A stretch of DNA of 64,000 bases, from contig JACGCK010000112.1 of the NCBI GenBank assembly GCA_014925825.1, positions 92,429 through 156,428 of the forward strand, written 5' to 3'. The translations under genes and the position numbers were made by a program. Positions 23,197-34,870 of the stretch are shown piece after piece; positions within the stretch are counted from its first letter, which is position 1, and each line of letters opens with the position of its first letter. This DNA is from Pholiota molesta. Its lineage: Eukaryota > Basidiomycota > Agaricomycetes > Agaricales > Strophariaceae. The notes below the pieces were generated by a model, which saw nothing but the letters and a program-made list of their open reading frames with translations, was not told where the DNA came from and did not search any database.

Positions 23197-24076
23197 ATGC
23201 TGGAGTATTACGACTCCAGTCCGTACGTCCTCGAAACACAACAAAGACGCCTTAGGCCTGCTCTCTCCCTTTCCGATGCAAACATAAGATGTTTGGTCTG
23301 GGCGGAAGATGCGCTTGCATTCATCCATTTCGTTCCTACATCTCTCTTCACTCTCCAACTGATCGTTGCGGACCAGAACCTTGAAGCAGCTTCCACTGCG
23401 ATCATGCATTCTTTGCCATACAAAGTTTTCACAGGCATAGACAAAAATTTTGTGGAAAGCATTCTATATGATCCGAGCCAACCGAGCGCCTTTCCCCACT
23501 CTGTGTGCCTTGAGTTGACAACTCCAGGCTCTATGGACGATCCCGAGAAGATCTTCATTCATCCTATGTCGCAATTTTATTGTGATGTACACGACAACAG
23601 CCGAACCCTGTCTCACCCCCCTTCTCTGATAACATACGATTTCCGACGCGCATAGCCTTCCTTGACTCTATGATTGCGATGAACTTGGACCCTCCTTCTG
23701 GTCGATGCCATTCCAAAGTGACATCAATGTTGCTGAACTGGATAGCCTACCTTTTCACTTACACTTTACGCAAAAGGCCTGCAGTTCTCTCCAACGGAGA
23801 TCTTGAACCAGAACGGAAGGAGGTTTTGCAAAGTCTCAGGGAGGAAAATCGGCCATACTTCAACGCTTATGCACGAAGGGCTGTTAACTGGGAGGAACTT
23901 GCACTGGGTCGTAAGAAGATACTGGAAAAACTTGGGTGAGTCATAGTTTTTCCTCTTTCGAACATACCAACCAATCTGACGATCTTGTCATTAGGAGGCA
24001 TGAGGAAGCGCGGCGTCCGCTCCCTCCACCTTTTCCCGGGAATCCTGCATTGTTGTTGGTCATTTTTGTGTCCTGA
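23197..24076 (+). pseudogene. Conserved fungal protein (possible nucleotidyltransferase fold), frame broken once
   Basis: The frame from 23197 reads IRCLVWAEDALAF, FVPTSLFTLQLIVAD, LPYKVFTG and FPHSVCLELTTPGSM, a pattern I associate with an uncharacterised Agaricomycete family with a nucleotidyltransferase-like fold. At about 23,618-23,623 the frame is lost in a C6 run. One extra C would join LSHPP to DNIRFPTRIAFLDSM in the second frame (ends LGRKKILEKLG). A 3' exon follows after a GT-AG intron (exon starts near 23,997) and ends at a TGA at 24,074. Either the gene carries a -1 mutation or the assembly lost one C. The 5' end abuts the rif1 fragment, so the true start may be missing. The family assignment is from memory and is weak. 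Confidence 0.5.
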
Positions 24077-24720
24077 GGAGCTCATTTCATCATTGATCAC
24101 TTAACATGCAGGGCAAAACGTAAAGCTAATAAGCTTGCGAATCAAAAGTAGCCTGGTAGATCCCCTGCAAATCAGTGCGATAGTTCTGATGCTTCTTATT
24201 TAGGCGTCCATATTCCCTTCTTGCTAGCAATGGAACACGTTCTGTCATTACGAATCTTTCTCGTTTCGTCCGCTGAATCTTCACCGCCGTCCCACATAAT
24301 CCTTCCCGTTGTTCTCGTTTGGCTAACTTACCTATGATGGTTTCGGCATTTGTAGATCCCCATTTTCTTTTCTTGAGTAATTGCAGTGTTGTTTGATCTC
24401 GCACCTCAATCAAAAACCAAAGGGTCCATGTTTGACGGATGTGATCAATATTTCGGTGGTGTTTTTCTTATTCATTGACAACCAACGCATAGTCAGGAAA
24501 CATCACAGCAAATATGATATCATGTTAGTTTACGGGAGACAGGAGACACTATGGATGATAACGAGAACAACAGAGAAAGTGTTTTAAATCCTGAAATGAA
24601 CGATAACCGAAAGATATAAAACAACACGAAGCAAAGAGTTAGAATAAGGACCATGGAAGAGAATAATATAGAAGAATAAGGACGGAAATCATATCCAAAG
24701 AACCACAACCACTACACAAC
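24077..24720. other. Intergenic region without a supported gene
   Basis: About 640 AT-rich bases between two decayed genes. No coding or RNA signal is recognised. Confidence 0.45.
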
Positions 24721-26190
24721 TCAAAACACATTCAACCTGACCACCCGTCTTCGTTGCCCACGATAGTGTCGAGAATCCCAATCGCGGTCGCGGTCGCGGT
24801 CTCGATCCGCAGAAGGGCCTCGGGGGATATATTGCGATGCTCCGTACGCGCTCGACGAGGAGCCGTTATTGGGAAGAGTGCTTGCCGGCTTGTTCGAAAG
24901 CATGGACTGGCGCAACGCGTGAGGCGCACTCGGCTGCGCCGGACGGTTGATAGTAGCGTTCGTGGCGGCAGGCGTAAGGTGGGATGTTGCAGGCGGGCGA
25001 TAGGTGGATCCGCCTCCATTGAAGGTGGGCGTCGGCGAGCCCGAGGACGGAAGAAAGGACGGGCGCGGACCAGTAGGCGGTGAATGTGAGTGGGGACTGA
25101 CGAAGTTCGTGGTAGTGAAAAGGCGGCTCTTGGGCGGGAAGGGACGAACGCTCGATGCGAGAGGACGATAGGGAGCCGAAGGGGGAGAGGCTTCGATCTC
25201 GCCGTGTTCATGTGATGGGCGCTGCGAATGAACACCTTGATTTAGATCAGGGCTGAGCACTGATGGGTGAGATGGGTCGGTCGATCGGCGCAGGAAGGCA
25301 ATGAGGGATGGTGGTTTGCGAGGGAACGTTGGATGGCGGGGGCGGTTTAAGAACGGCGGGCCGCGAAGCAGATAGATGGCTCATAGGAGGCTCAAGCAGC
25401 TCCTTTTTGCCTCGCGAGTCTGTGTTCCAAGAGGTGGCGAGGCGAATGACGTTTGTTGAGGTCGAGCTGGGAGAAGGAACGGCGGTTTCGAAGGTAGAGA
25501 TTGGGGTGAAGGTGATGAAACCTTTGTCGGAAGCCGATGATACCCGTTTATAGTGGGTTCGCGCGTATCCACTTTCCCAAGCGTTGGGGCAACAACGTCG
25601 CTCGGTAGAAGGGAAGGAATGGGCTCCCTCGTTCTCCATCTCCGTCGTCGGGAGTCAGCACAAACGTCACGCTCATCGGCGACGCCTGCGCGCTCTTCGT
25701 CGCCTCCTGCTCCGAAGAACTTTTTCTTCCGTAGCACGAAGTCCCGTAGAGACAGTTTGACCTTCGGTTGCGCTGCGTGGTCGTGCAGAGGGCCGTCGTG
25801 TGCGGGTGCGGGCGAGAGCTGGTGATGAGGAGCGATTGGGGATTAATGTACTTGAAGCAGTTTCTGCCGACAGAGGAGGGCCTCGAAGGCGCCTCAGGCT
25901 ACTGTGGAACCAGTCGAGGGCGGCGGTTTGTCCACTTCCAGCCACTTCCGCATCGGCAGCTGCCGTCTCCACGTCCAATGTAACAGATGCAGAGCGCGAG
26001 GAGTCGATTGAACTACGCCAAAGTTTTGCTGTGCACCAGAGGCTGTTCGCGCGGTTCGTCCACGTCATCTTGACGATGCCAGCTCCATGGTGCGCATCTC
26101 GCGCGATATCGACGACCGCCGTGGTGTATCCTCCATGTCCTCATCCTCATCCTCGTCGTGGTGCGCACTAGGAGCTGGAGAACGAGGAGC
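24721..26190 (-). pseudogene. Decayed proline/serine-rich gene 3' part (possibly SET3-like)
   Basis: The minus strand carries three overlapping frames that each hold part of one protein-like composition. They read a Glu/Asp run (DEDEDEDMEDTP) near 26,130, then VKLSLRDFVLRKKKF near 25,740, then a long Pro/Ser region, ending with DRDRDRDRDWDSRHYRGQRR near 24,750. Frame switches between them (about 26,065, 25,700 and 25,255) are not explained by introns. The KLSLRDFxLRKKK string and the Asp/Arg tail recall the C-terminal part of fungal Set3-type SET/PHD proteins. No SET or PHD domain is present here, so this is at best a 3' remnant. It is flanked on both sides by rif1 fragments. Confidence 0.35.
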
Positions 26191-26212
26191 GTGGGTGGTC
26201 GACAGACATGGA

Positions 26213-26760
26213 GAAGCCGACGCCGAAGAAACTGAGGGGGAAGATGAATCCAAGGTCGAAGCCCGCTGCGAAGACACCGGGACTTAGGCCGCCGGCGCCT
26301 AGTACTGCAAGTCGCAGTAATGAGAGCGAAGATGAGCGGACGGCGCTCAGCAGGCAGTGCCAAGTGAAAGAAAGAGAACACACACAAGTTTCGGCAGCCA
26401 GTCCCAGTCCACAACGGGACAAGGATTTGTCGCAGGTGAGCTTGAGAAGGTCGACGAGTATTGCCGAGGTGTGTTAGCAGCAGAAAGAGAAAACGCGGAG
26501 GAAGTGAAGAAGCTGAAGATTCCAACAAGCGGGCCGGCTACCACCCATTCCTCCGCAATTGCCATGTCAAACCCTCCTTTTCTCTACCATCCTCTGATTC
26601 CGACCTCAACAGCACTCAGCCCATGTCCTGGGGCGACGGTTCGCACTACGGCTGTTACACCGTATAATATCTTTTTGCCAGCGCCGTCGCGCAGGCTAGG
26701 CAGCTTTGCTGGACGCTTTGCGAGGCTTTGCGTCGTCGTCTAGGCGGTATGCGTCTCGGT
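26213..26760 (+). pseudogene. Decayed fragment of the rif1 3' end (fragment 2)
   Basis: Matches rif1 from about 12,225 to 12,965 with internal deletions. Words shared with rif1 include GAGAGCGAAGATGAGCGGAC, CCCAGTCCACA.CGGGAC and AGGCGGTATG. In translation KKLRGKMNPRSKP, SNESEDERT, LRRSTSIAEV, SSRKRKRGGSEE and SLPSSDSDLNSTQPM appear in different frames. It ends ~65 bp before the start codon of the AIM9-like gene, whose upstream region is therefore partly rif1-derived. Confidence 0.82.
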
Positions 26761-26823
26761 CCGTCTTCCCTTGGGAGCGCTAGGCTTGGTTTCGACTTGC
26801 TGAAGGCTCCAATCTCACTGTCT

Positions 26824-28668
26824 ATGCACCGCCCTCCCTCCTCACTGCGCTGCTTACAATATTCCTTCTCGAGCCCCACCGTAACCTCGACCCGTTGGCC
26901 GCCACGTCGCGCGTTCTCGATCATCGCGCATTCTCGCAACGACCTTTTCGACTACACGTCAGGGCGATGGATGTAAGTCTCATACATGGTGTTCTATGGC
27001 GTATATGTCTAACCCGTAATTTAACTTCTTCAGAATCAACGATGCTCTTCGCCACGCAGAGCGCAGACTTGTTTTCGACGTCGATGGGCTACTTCGACTT
27101 GCAGCGCAGTCCGTCGGTCGGAGTCCTTCTGATATTGTCGACTTCGTAAAACTCGCCGAGGGCGGATATAACCGTACCTTCCTCATCACCATGCGCGACG
27201 GCTTCCAGATGGTAGCGCGCATCCCATATCCAGCTACGGTTCCCAAGTACTACGCTGTCGCTAGTGAAGCGGCCACTATGGACTTCCTCCGTTCGTTTGG
27301 GCTGCCTGTTCCTGAGGTATACGGATACTCGCCTGCGCCGGACAATGCGGCGGAAACCGCGTATATTTTTATGGAATTCGTCGGAGGCACCATGTTGACC
27401 GACGTATGGCTTGATCTGGAGGAACATGAGATTATTTCAGTCTTGCGCCAACTTGTTCAACTCGAGGCGAAGATGATGTCGATTCCTTTCCCCGCTGGCG
27501 GAAGCCTGTACTATGCACAGGACCTGGAGAACGTGGCAGGGGGGCCGGGCATCCCACTGCAGGACGAGCGTTTTTGCGTCGGTCCAGATGCAAGACTGCA
27601 TATGTGGTCTGGCAGGAGGTCACAGCTCACCATAGATCGGGGACCATGTACGCCACTTTCTTCTTTTTTATTTATTTATTTATTATGCCCTTGAACCAAC
27701 CGAAATCTATAGACGAAACCGCCGAAGCAGCGCTTGTCAGAGCGGCCCACAAGGAACTGGCTTATCTAGAGGAGTTCGGGCAACCGCTCTTGCCGTTCAA
27801 GCGCATGAGGAGGGAAGGTTATGGAAACCAGGAGCAGTCGCCGTCGGACCACATCGAGAACCTGAACCGCTATCTCCTCATCGCGTCGTCACTCGTCCCC
27901 AGGGACCCCGCCCTCGTTCATTTCCGCATCCGCCACCCGGACATCCAGCAGAGCAACATCGTCGTTTCGCGGTCGCCCACCTCCGGCTGGCAAGTCGTCG
28001 GCCTGCTCGACTGGCAACACGCCTCCATCCTGCCCCCGTTCCTCCTTGCCGGCGTACCCGATCGCCTCCAGAACCATGCTGATCCTTTCTCGCAATCTAT
28101 GACGCCGCCTGCGCTACCGGAGGGTTTCGACGAGCTAGACGCAACCGAGCAGAGGCGGGCGTCGGAAGTCTACCATCGCCGCCTCGTCCATTACCACTAC
28201 GTCAAGAGCACGGAGGAGTGCAACGCGCCCCATCACGCGGCCTTGACGAGCCCCTGGGGCGTGCTCCGCAGCCGCCTCTTCTACTACGCCGGTCTCCCGT
28301 GGAAGGGCGAGACGCTGGAGCTGAAGGTCGCGCTGATAGAAGCAGCGCAGTACTGGGAGAAGCTCACGGGCGGAGGCGCGGGCGGAGGCGCGCCGTGTCC
28401 AGTCGTGTTCGACGCTGAGGACGTACGCGCGACGATGAAGCTGGCGGAAGTGCAGAGAGAAGCAGATGAGGTTCTGGAGGCGTGCCAGAGCGCCATTGGC
28501 CTCGGAACGCCTGATGGCTGGGTGCCTGTCCAGCACTACGAGGAGACCATGGCACGCTGCAAGAAGATGAAGGCGGATTCGTTGGCGATGGCCACGTCGG
28601 CGGAGGAACGGGCTGAGATCATGAACAACTGGCCCTGGGACGATATAGATGAAGAGAAATATATGTAA
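26824..28668 (+). CDS. aim9: AIM9-like mitochondrial phosphotransferase (APH fold)
   Basis: Exons 26824-26972, 27034-27647 and 27713-28668 give 572 residues. The first ~35 residues are rich in Arg, Ser and aromatic residues with almost no acids (MHRPPSSLRCLQYSF), a good mitochondrial presequence. The APH/choline-kinase-like core has LAEGGYNRTFLI, VARIPYP, EAATMDFLRSFGLPVPEVY, the hinge FMEFVGG, the catalytic loop HPDIQQSNIVV and the metal site GLLDWQHASI. This architecture matches fungal AIM9/FMP29 proteins, whose substrate is not established. It ends DDIDEEKYM. I chose 26824 as start because it begins the presequence-like part. An in-frame ATG at 26728 would add 32 residues encoded by rif1-derived DNA. 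Confidence 0.82.
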
Positions 28669-28761
28669 TGAACTGAGTTAGATCTTCCACGTATCTTATA
28701 CGGCGGACAAAGTAATATAATAATATATCAGAGATAAACATTTGAGTGCGCTGAATATGGA

Positions 28762-30364
28762 CTAAGATTTAACGAAACCCATGAAGGCTATGACGCGGGA
28801 CCATATAAATCGAGGAGGGGACATGAGCTTGAAGAAAAACCAACGAATAGAAGGCACAATATAGTAAGGTGTATACTCGGTATTGCAGATTGCTCGAAGA
28901 GCCCTTGTCGTTAGAGAAAGTGGAGGCTGTCGATACACAGTCCACTTTTGTCGAAAGTCCTCCGGAAGGTCCCGCCAGCGGTCGTAGTTATCATAGAATG
29001 TGTAACCAAGCGGATTAGTAAACTCTTTAAATTCCAGTTGGTCTTCTGTCAAACCGGAATACATCTCTTCAAAGAATTGGAGAGCTTCAGTAGCAGTAAA
29101 GCGATTTGCTACATCGCGGAAAGTCATTTTGTCGAGTAGAGGTGCTAGCATGGGGATGTGTGGTGCGTAATGCTATGCAAATTGAATGAGAAAAATCATA
29201 ATCAATGCAGTAGTCCTCTTACCTGATAATAATTACAAAATTCCACTCCCAGACAACCCACGTCGAATGCGAAAGGGTTGTAGTCAAATTCTCCTTGTCT
29301 GGTATCATATGGCTGGTTGAATGATCCATCGAAAGACTCTATATAGGGCCGTCTATACTCTTCCTTTTTCACGTCGGGTGATACCATATTCGACAAGTCG
29401 AAGTCCATCAACACATATGAGAGTTTTCCTTCCTTCCGCAGTTCCTCTCGAGGAGAAGGATAATGGTAATAATTTCCAACAATGAAACACTCATCATCCC
29501 CAAAATGATTTATGAGTACGTTGTCCATTTTGATATCCTGGACATGTTGCCTTATCAAGCCATATTCATATATCGTTCAAGACAGGCACTTACCCGATGG
29601 ATGATGTTATAAGCATGCAAAAAAGATAGTCCCTGCTCAGAAATGCCTCGTCAATAAGTGATGATGTATGAGATAACATGGTCTCCTGCCTTCAGCATGG
29701 AATGCATGATATGAAGAAGTTGGCGCATAGTGTGAGTCTCTGGTTGCGTTATATATTTGCCCCACCTCAAGAAATAGTCAATATGTCGATTCGGATACAT
29801 GTAAAATTGCACCAACCTCGGCATAACTACAAACCAGAACCTTTCGAAAGGTACAAGGTCCAGAACAGGAATCACACAATGCCCTTGAAGTGTGTCCGAC
29901 CCCTGTTCATTCAAGAAGCGTGCAATGCGATACTCTTCACTGTCGTTGAGGACCACCTTGATAGCAACATGTCGATGGTGAGAATCCTGTGCGTATGCCA
30001 CTTTGCCCTGCCAGATGTATAATGAGTAAAGGTGACACGAAGCCTAGACGTTGAATAAATTTCTTACCGAGAAATCTTTTGCCTGTAGTGGTATGTCGTT
30101 AGCACCCACCAGTCTCGCGTCGTAATAAGCGTAAGGGTAATGCCCTTCCACCTGCAAGTCTTCGTCAAAGAAAATTGAAGGGACTGTATGTTCTGTAGGA
30201 TACGCGCCTTCATAGATACGCTTGTACAGAGTGTAGCCGTGGTCGCCGAGCCACTGAATGACTTCTGGGGAATCCCAAAACGACATTGTATCGATTCGAT
30301 ACTCAAACCCGTGTGTTTTGAGCATTTTTTCCAAATCGAGCAAACAGGGAGGATACTGATTCAT
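28762..30364 (-). CDS. Protein-kinase-like protein, copy 3
   Basis: Minus-strand exons 30068-30364, 29817-30007, 29690-29765, 29594-29632, 29223-29537 and 28762-29172. Key residues: RHVAIKVVLND, HRDIKMDN, MDFDLSNM (Asp in place of the DFG glycine), and QGEFDYNPFAFDVG. The N-terminal WLGDHGYTLYKR element and the aromatic C-terminus (SIRWFFFKLMSPPR) match the other copies. The donor of intron 3 reads AAG|GCAGGA, a GC donor where copies 1 and 2 have GT. It lies 93 bp from the 3' end of the convergent AIM9-like gene. Confidence 0.7.
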
Positions 30365-32823
30365 TGTTCTAGTGCCTCTTGCAGGAGAAGCGGTATTTGG
30401 CTGGAAGTTCAGAACCCAGATCGAGAGGCTATGCTATCATAGTCAACGTGAAATGATTCAACGGTTCACTGTTTTCTGTTGACTTGAAGTCAACTGGAAG
30501 TTGTGAAAGAGGCGGTGGCGATCCGCCAAATACCAACAAATATTTCCTCTCGCGGGGATTCGGGACGAACTCGGGATCGCGAGGTGCACCTCTGAAGACC
30601 TCTGACGACAAGACGCAGACCATACTTCCAGACCATCCGAATCAGCTGCAAAATGTGTGACGGTTCAAGCTCCAGGCTCAACGGGCTCAACTTAGATTAT
30701 CTCACAAGCTGTCTTATGAACGGAGAGGAGTCACAGCGCCCGCCGCCTGCACGATAACTTTTCTGGCAATTCTAGTACTCCTGCAACACATCCTTCACGA
30801 TCATCTGCTGTCCTAGGGGTGCCTAGGACCATGAAGTCTCTTAATAAAGACATCTAGCTGTTACTCGAACTAGTGGCTCTGGGTCATCTTGCGCACTCGG
30901 CTGATCTCAAGGTCCCTTCTGCTTCTAGTCTTCTTCCTTGTAATGGTGGACGTTGGATTGCACACTATGGCACTGTATCAATATCGTTTACCAGGATAAT
31001 CGGGCTTCGGTAATTACAGCTGTTATTGCATCCTTCCCAAAACTCACTCTGTCATATTCATATTAGCATTTAGGCCACAAATTACCAATGCTAATGATAA
31101 TTCTACCTGCGGTCTCGTCTCCAGTGCACGAGCAATATATATCAAGTACCTTTTCCTAGCCAGGATAGACGCAGCGTACGTTCATCGATCAGAATGCTCA
31201 TATTTTGTATAATTAACTGACCATCATGCTAGTCATCGCCTCTGCTTTTTCACTTCTGTCGAACTAATATTCGCAATGCCTGCCATGACCCCGGAGAGCC
31301 TCCGATTTATTGAAGCATCACGCACGCTGGTAATCACTCCGATGGATCTACGAATTTTGCAGGCTTCTCTTGTGCTAGATAATATTCTTCTGGAACATTG
31401 CCACTTCTGTTCAGTGATTTGTGTTTTTCTTCTTCCACATTTATGCATTGTCTTGTGAGTAAAGTCAGGGTTCGGAAAGATGGATGCTCGCAGGATAGAT
31501 TGCAGTCTTGCGAATCATCGTGCCCTTTACCCGGCGACATCGCTTGTCCGTGGCTCTTTTCCTTGTTTTCTACTTTTGTCCTTTCTGATGCTTTTGTGGA
31601 ACGATTCACATGGAATCCATGATCCCAGCACACCATTCTCTATTTCCTGTGCTTAGAAAAACCGGCGTCTTCACGCGGTGGGACCCTGTGTGGAGACTTA
31701 TCCATACGAATGCTGATTGGGCTGTGGACAAGGTGACTTCTGTGAAACTTGGTCTATTCTCTCCAATCCTCCGCATACAGAAGAATATTCAGAGGTAGAT
31801 ACCACCGCACCCAGCAAAAGTAATCAGACTTCGGACGATGGATCTCCACTACGGTTGGCTATCATCTATATGGCCACATGTCCGTAGTTGGCGCCTTATC
31901 TAGCGAGGCAGCCGAGGCTACATTGTTTCTAGTCAAGGAATCTGACTCCGACAATGGAGCTTGCGGTTAAGGGCAATTTTGCAATAGACGGCACCGGCAA
32001 ACGCGGGCGATGGCGAAAGCAATTTGCCTTCTGCACCTACCCCGTTGTGGATCTCTGGGCGCAATAGCTTTGGCTATAACTGTTTCCTGCCGCGCTTAAC
32101 CTCTCCGATGGCGGAATTTCGGAGCATAATGATTCATCCAAGATTGATCTGTTGGACCGCGACGAAAAAGCACGGACCCACGCTTGGTCTGGACACGCGG
32201 GGCAAAAATTCGTGCTTGCAGTTGTATCAATGGTCATCGACTCATCGCATTGTTCCTGAAGTCACCGCTGATATCTGCACTACATTTTTCATCGATCCAT
32301 CGATATACTTTTTCTCTTCTCGCGTTTCGGCCTGCATTCACGCGCCTGTCATTCAGTACAGCATTTGCTTGTGCACATTTCATTTGAGAAAGATGTTTGA
32401 TACTTTGCAAGGCGTCCTTTTGGGGCTGCGCTGGATTTGTTCATTGATCAGATGGATAACGGATAATGGGATGGCGTTTCCGAGTCATTTCTATTTGCTA
32501 TTAAGTAGGTACGCTGGATCTCTGGCTAGAAGAATATTTTTGAATTACCATGTGTGACGGTGAAACTTGCTCGCCTTCAAAGTTCAACTAGCCTTTGGTT
32601 CCAACCAAGTTTCAACAGGGTCGTATGTACTGTACGGACTGTACCTGGTGAGGAATGCAACTGGAATGCGGTAAATTCATAAACGAGGAAGCCATAGTAT
32701 ATCAAACCATGATTTCATCTGATGTCCTTTCGAAAATGATTTCTAGATCGGTAAATATATACACTGGTAATATAGAGTAGACTGGTATTATATGTTAAAT
32801 TTCGTGAGATGCCTAATATGCGT
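30365..32823. other. 2.4-kb region without a supported gene
   Basis: Frames up to 177 codons (32024-32557) have irregular composition, no introns that extend them and no family signal. A few hydrophobic stretches (31,276-31,458) and the GGGACCCTGTGTGG segment near 31,680 may be remnants of a membrane-protein gene also hinted at near 20,500. Confidence 0.4.
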
Positions 32824-34480
32824 TTACCACTTTCCTACAACAAAAGAGCGCGATGTGGATGTATATACTGATTGCCAAATTGACCGAGGAAGTTGTGTGA
32901 GCCTGAAAAAAAATAGGCGAATAGAAGGGATGAAATAGGAAGGTAAGTATTCACTATAGCATATTGCTCGAAGAATCTTTGTCATAAGAGGTGTTGGTGG
33001 CTGGCGATATGCTGCCCATTTTCGCTGGAAGTCCGCTGGAAGGTATGACCATCGGTCATACTTATCGTAGGGTGTATGCCATTCTGGTTTCGGATCCTCC
33101 TTCTTGTTCAACTGATCTTCGGTCAAGTCAGCCCGCATCTGTTCGAAAAAATGGAGAGCTTCAGCTGCTGTGAAGCGATTGCCTATGTCTCTCGTGGTCA
33201 TTTTATCGAGAAGGGGTGCCAGCATAGGGATGTGTCGTGTGTAAGACTGTCAAGGCCGATGAGCCGAAGTAGTAACCAATGCAATGTTACCCTTACCTGA
33301 TAATGCTTGCAAAACACCACGCCCAACGTTCCAACGTCAAAGGCGAAGGGGTTGTAGTCAAACTCTCCCTGTGTAGTATCATATGGATGATGGCCTGACC
33401 CATTAAACGAATCTCGGTAGGGTCGCCGGTAGTCTTCCTTTCTTATGTTGCGGGGTACCATGATCGATATGTTGAAATCCATCAGTGCATACAAGAGTTT
33501 TTCTTGTTTCCGCAGTTCGATTCGATGAGAAGGACGATTGAAACTGGAATATCCTGACAGATCAAATATTGAATGGTCATCGTCAAAATGATTTACAAGT
33601 GCGTTCTCCATCTTCATGTCCTGAATGTTGTAAAAGACGTCAATAGCCCGATGGATGGGAGCAACAAATGTCACCTACTCGATGGATAATATTGTGTGTA
33701 TGCAAAAACGCCAAACCCTACAAAGAGCGGCACACTGTCAGAGAGCTACGAAGTAAAGTATATTCGACCACTTGCCTTGAGCATCGAATGCATGATATGG
33801 AGAATTTCGCGCATAGTATGGTTCTTTGGTTCCGTAATAAGGATACCCCACCTTGACGTGCTTGGATTAGAATACGGTATCCTGCACATAGGTACGAATC
33901 TGAACTCACCTCGGCATGACTGCCAACCAAAAACCTCGGAATGGTACCAGATCTAATATAGGGATTATGCAGTTTTCTCTCAGCGTGTCAAATCCTTGCT
34001 CGCGCAGAAAGCAAAGAATGCGATATTCTTCACTGTCGTCGAGGACCAACTTTATAGCGACATGCCGCCGTTCTGAATCTTGTGCGTACACCACTTTTCC
34101 CTAATGATTCGGCAATGCATTATTCAGAAATATAGGTGTATTGACAAATTGACGAGTCTCACCGAAGAATCGTAAGCACGAAGCGGCCGACTCTCTTCCG
34201 TATATGGACGCGCGTTGTAGTGTGCATATGGATAGTTGGCTTGAGCAACTTCGTCAAATGGCATTGCTGGAACTGTCGTTACGTCTGGTTGGTCCTCAAA
34301 ATATATACGCTTGTACAATGTGTATCCGCGACTACGAAACCATTGAACGATTTCTGGATCATCCCAAAAGTCCATGATCTTGTAATGGGTGTCTTCGGTC
34401 TTGCCTGTCGAGAGCAATTCGGTTAGCATCTGCGTGGTTTCGACAGAAATAAGCTGGTTCATTGTTGACTATTTGACGTC
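32705..34480. repeat. Segmental duplication, copy B (partner 17,375-19,165)
   Basis: Near-identical to the block at 17.4-19.2 kb through the kinase-like gene. Similarity fades just upstream of the ATG and ~100 bp downstream of the stop codon. Confidence 0.85.
32824..34462 (-). CDS. Protein-kinase-like protein, copy 4
   Basis: Minus-strand exons 34163-34462, 33910-34100, 33776-33851, 33679-33717, 33297-33620 and 32824-33246. The protein is the near-twin of copy 1. Differences include RSRGYTLYKR for LSRGYTLYKR, and a different last ~12 residues after SIWQSV because the 3' end has changed. Kinase-like residues are identical to copy 1 (HVAIK, HRDMKMEN, DFN). Intron 3 has AAG|GCAAGT, a GC donor, where copy 1 has AAG|GTAAGT. 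Exon reading frames are open, so the recent duplicate is probably functional. No ATP-binding glycine loop is visible. Confidence 0.7.
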
Positions 34481-34870
34481 GAGATTGAAGAGAGCTGCAC
34501 TGTACAGTCTGTACAGTGTCTAGAAGGGTGAACGTAAGTAACTTGAACGCGTCGCGCGAAGTTCGAACTTCAAACGCTCATGCCACGTTACTTAGTACCA
34601 GTCACACTCAAGTAAATAGTCACGTCACTAAATTGATTCAATTCTGCTTCGAATCACCCATAATCGAAATCAGTATTGGTTATTAGTTGAAAGTTGGTTG
34701 AAAGTTCGAATACAACATGAATTCCTATTTCATGAAATCATATTTGCTCAACATATCTTGATAGTAATACTTTGGTAATACTGCTATTCTACATGACAGA
34801 CGAAAGATGGAAGACTCAGAGGCACTTGAAATAGCTTGAAATCACTCGAATCAGTGATACAAGTATTGAA
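34463..34870. other. Intergenic spacer
   Basis: About 400 AT-rich bases. A small inverted pair CTGTACAGTCTGTACAG lies near 34,500 and again as CTGTACGGACTGTAC at 32,632. No gene is seen. Confidence 0.4.

Noticed and set aside
32024..32557. A 177-codon frame as a gene
   Set aside because: Irregular composition, no recognisable domain, no splice partners. It lies in a region that looks like decayed DNA.
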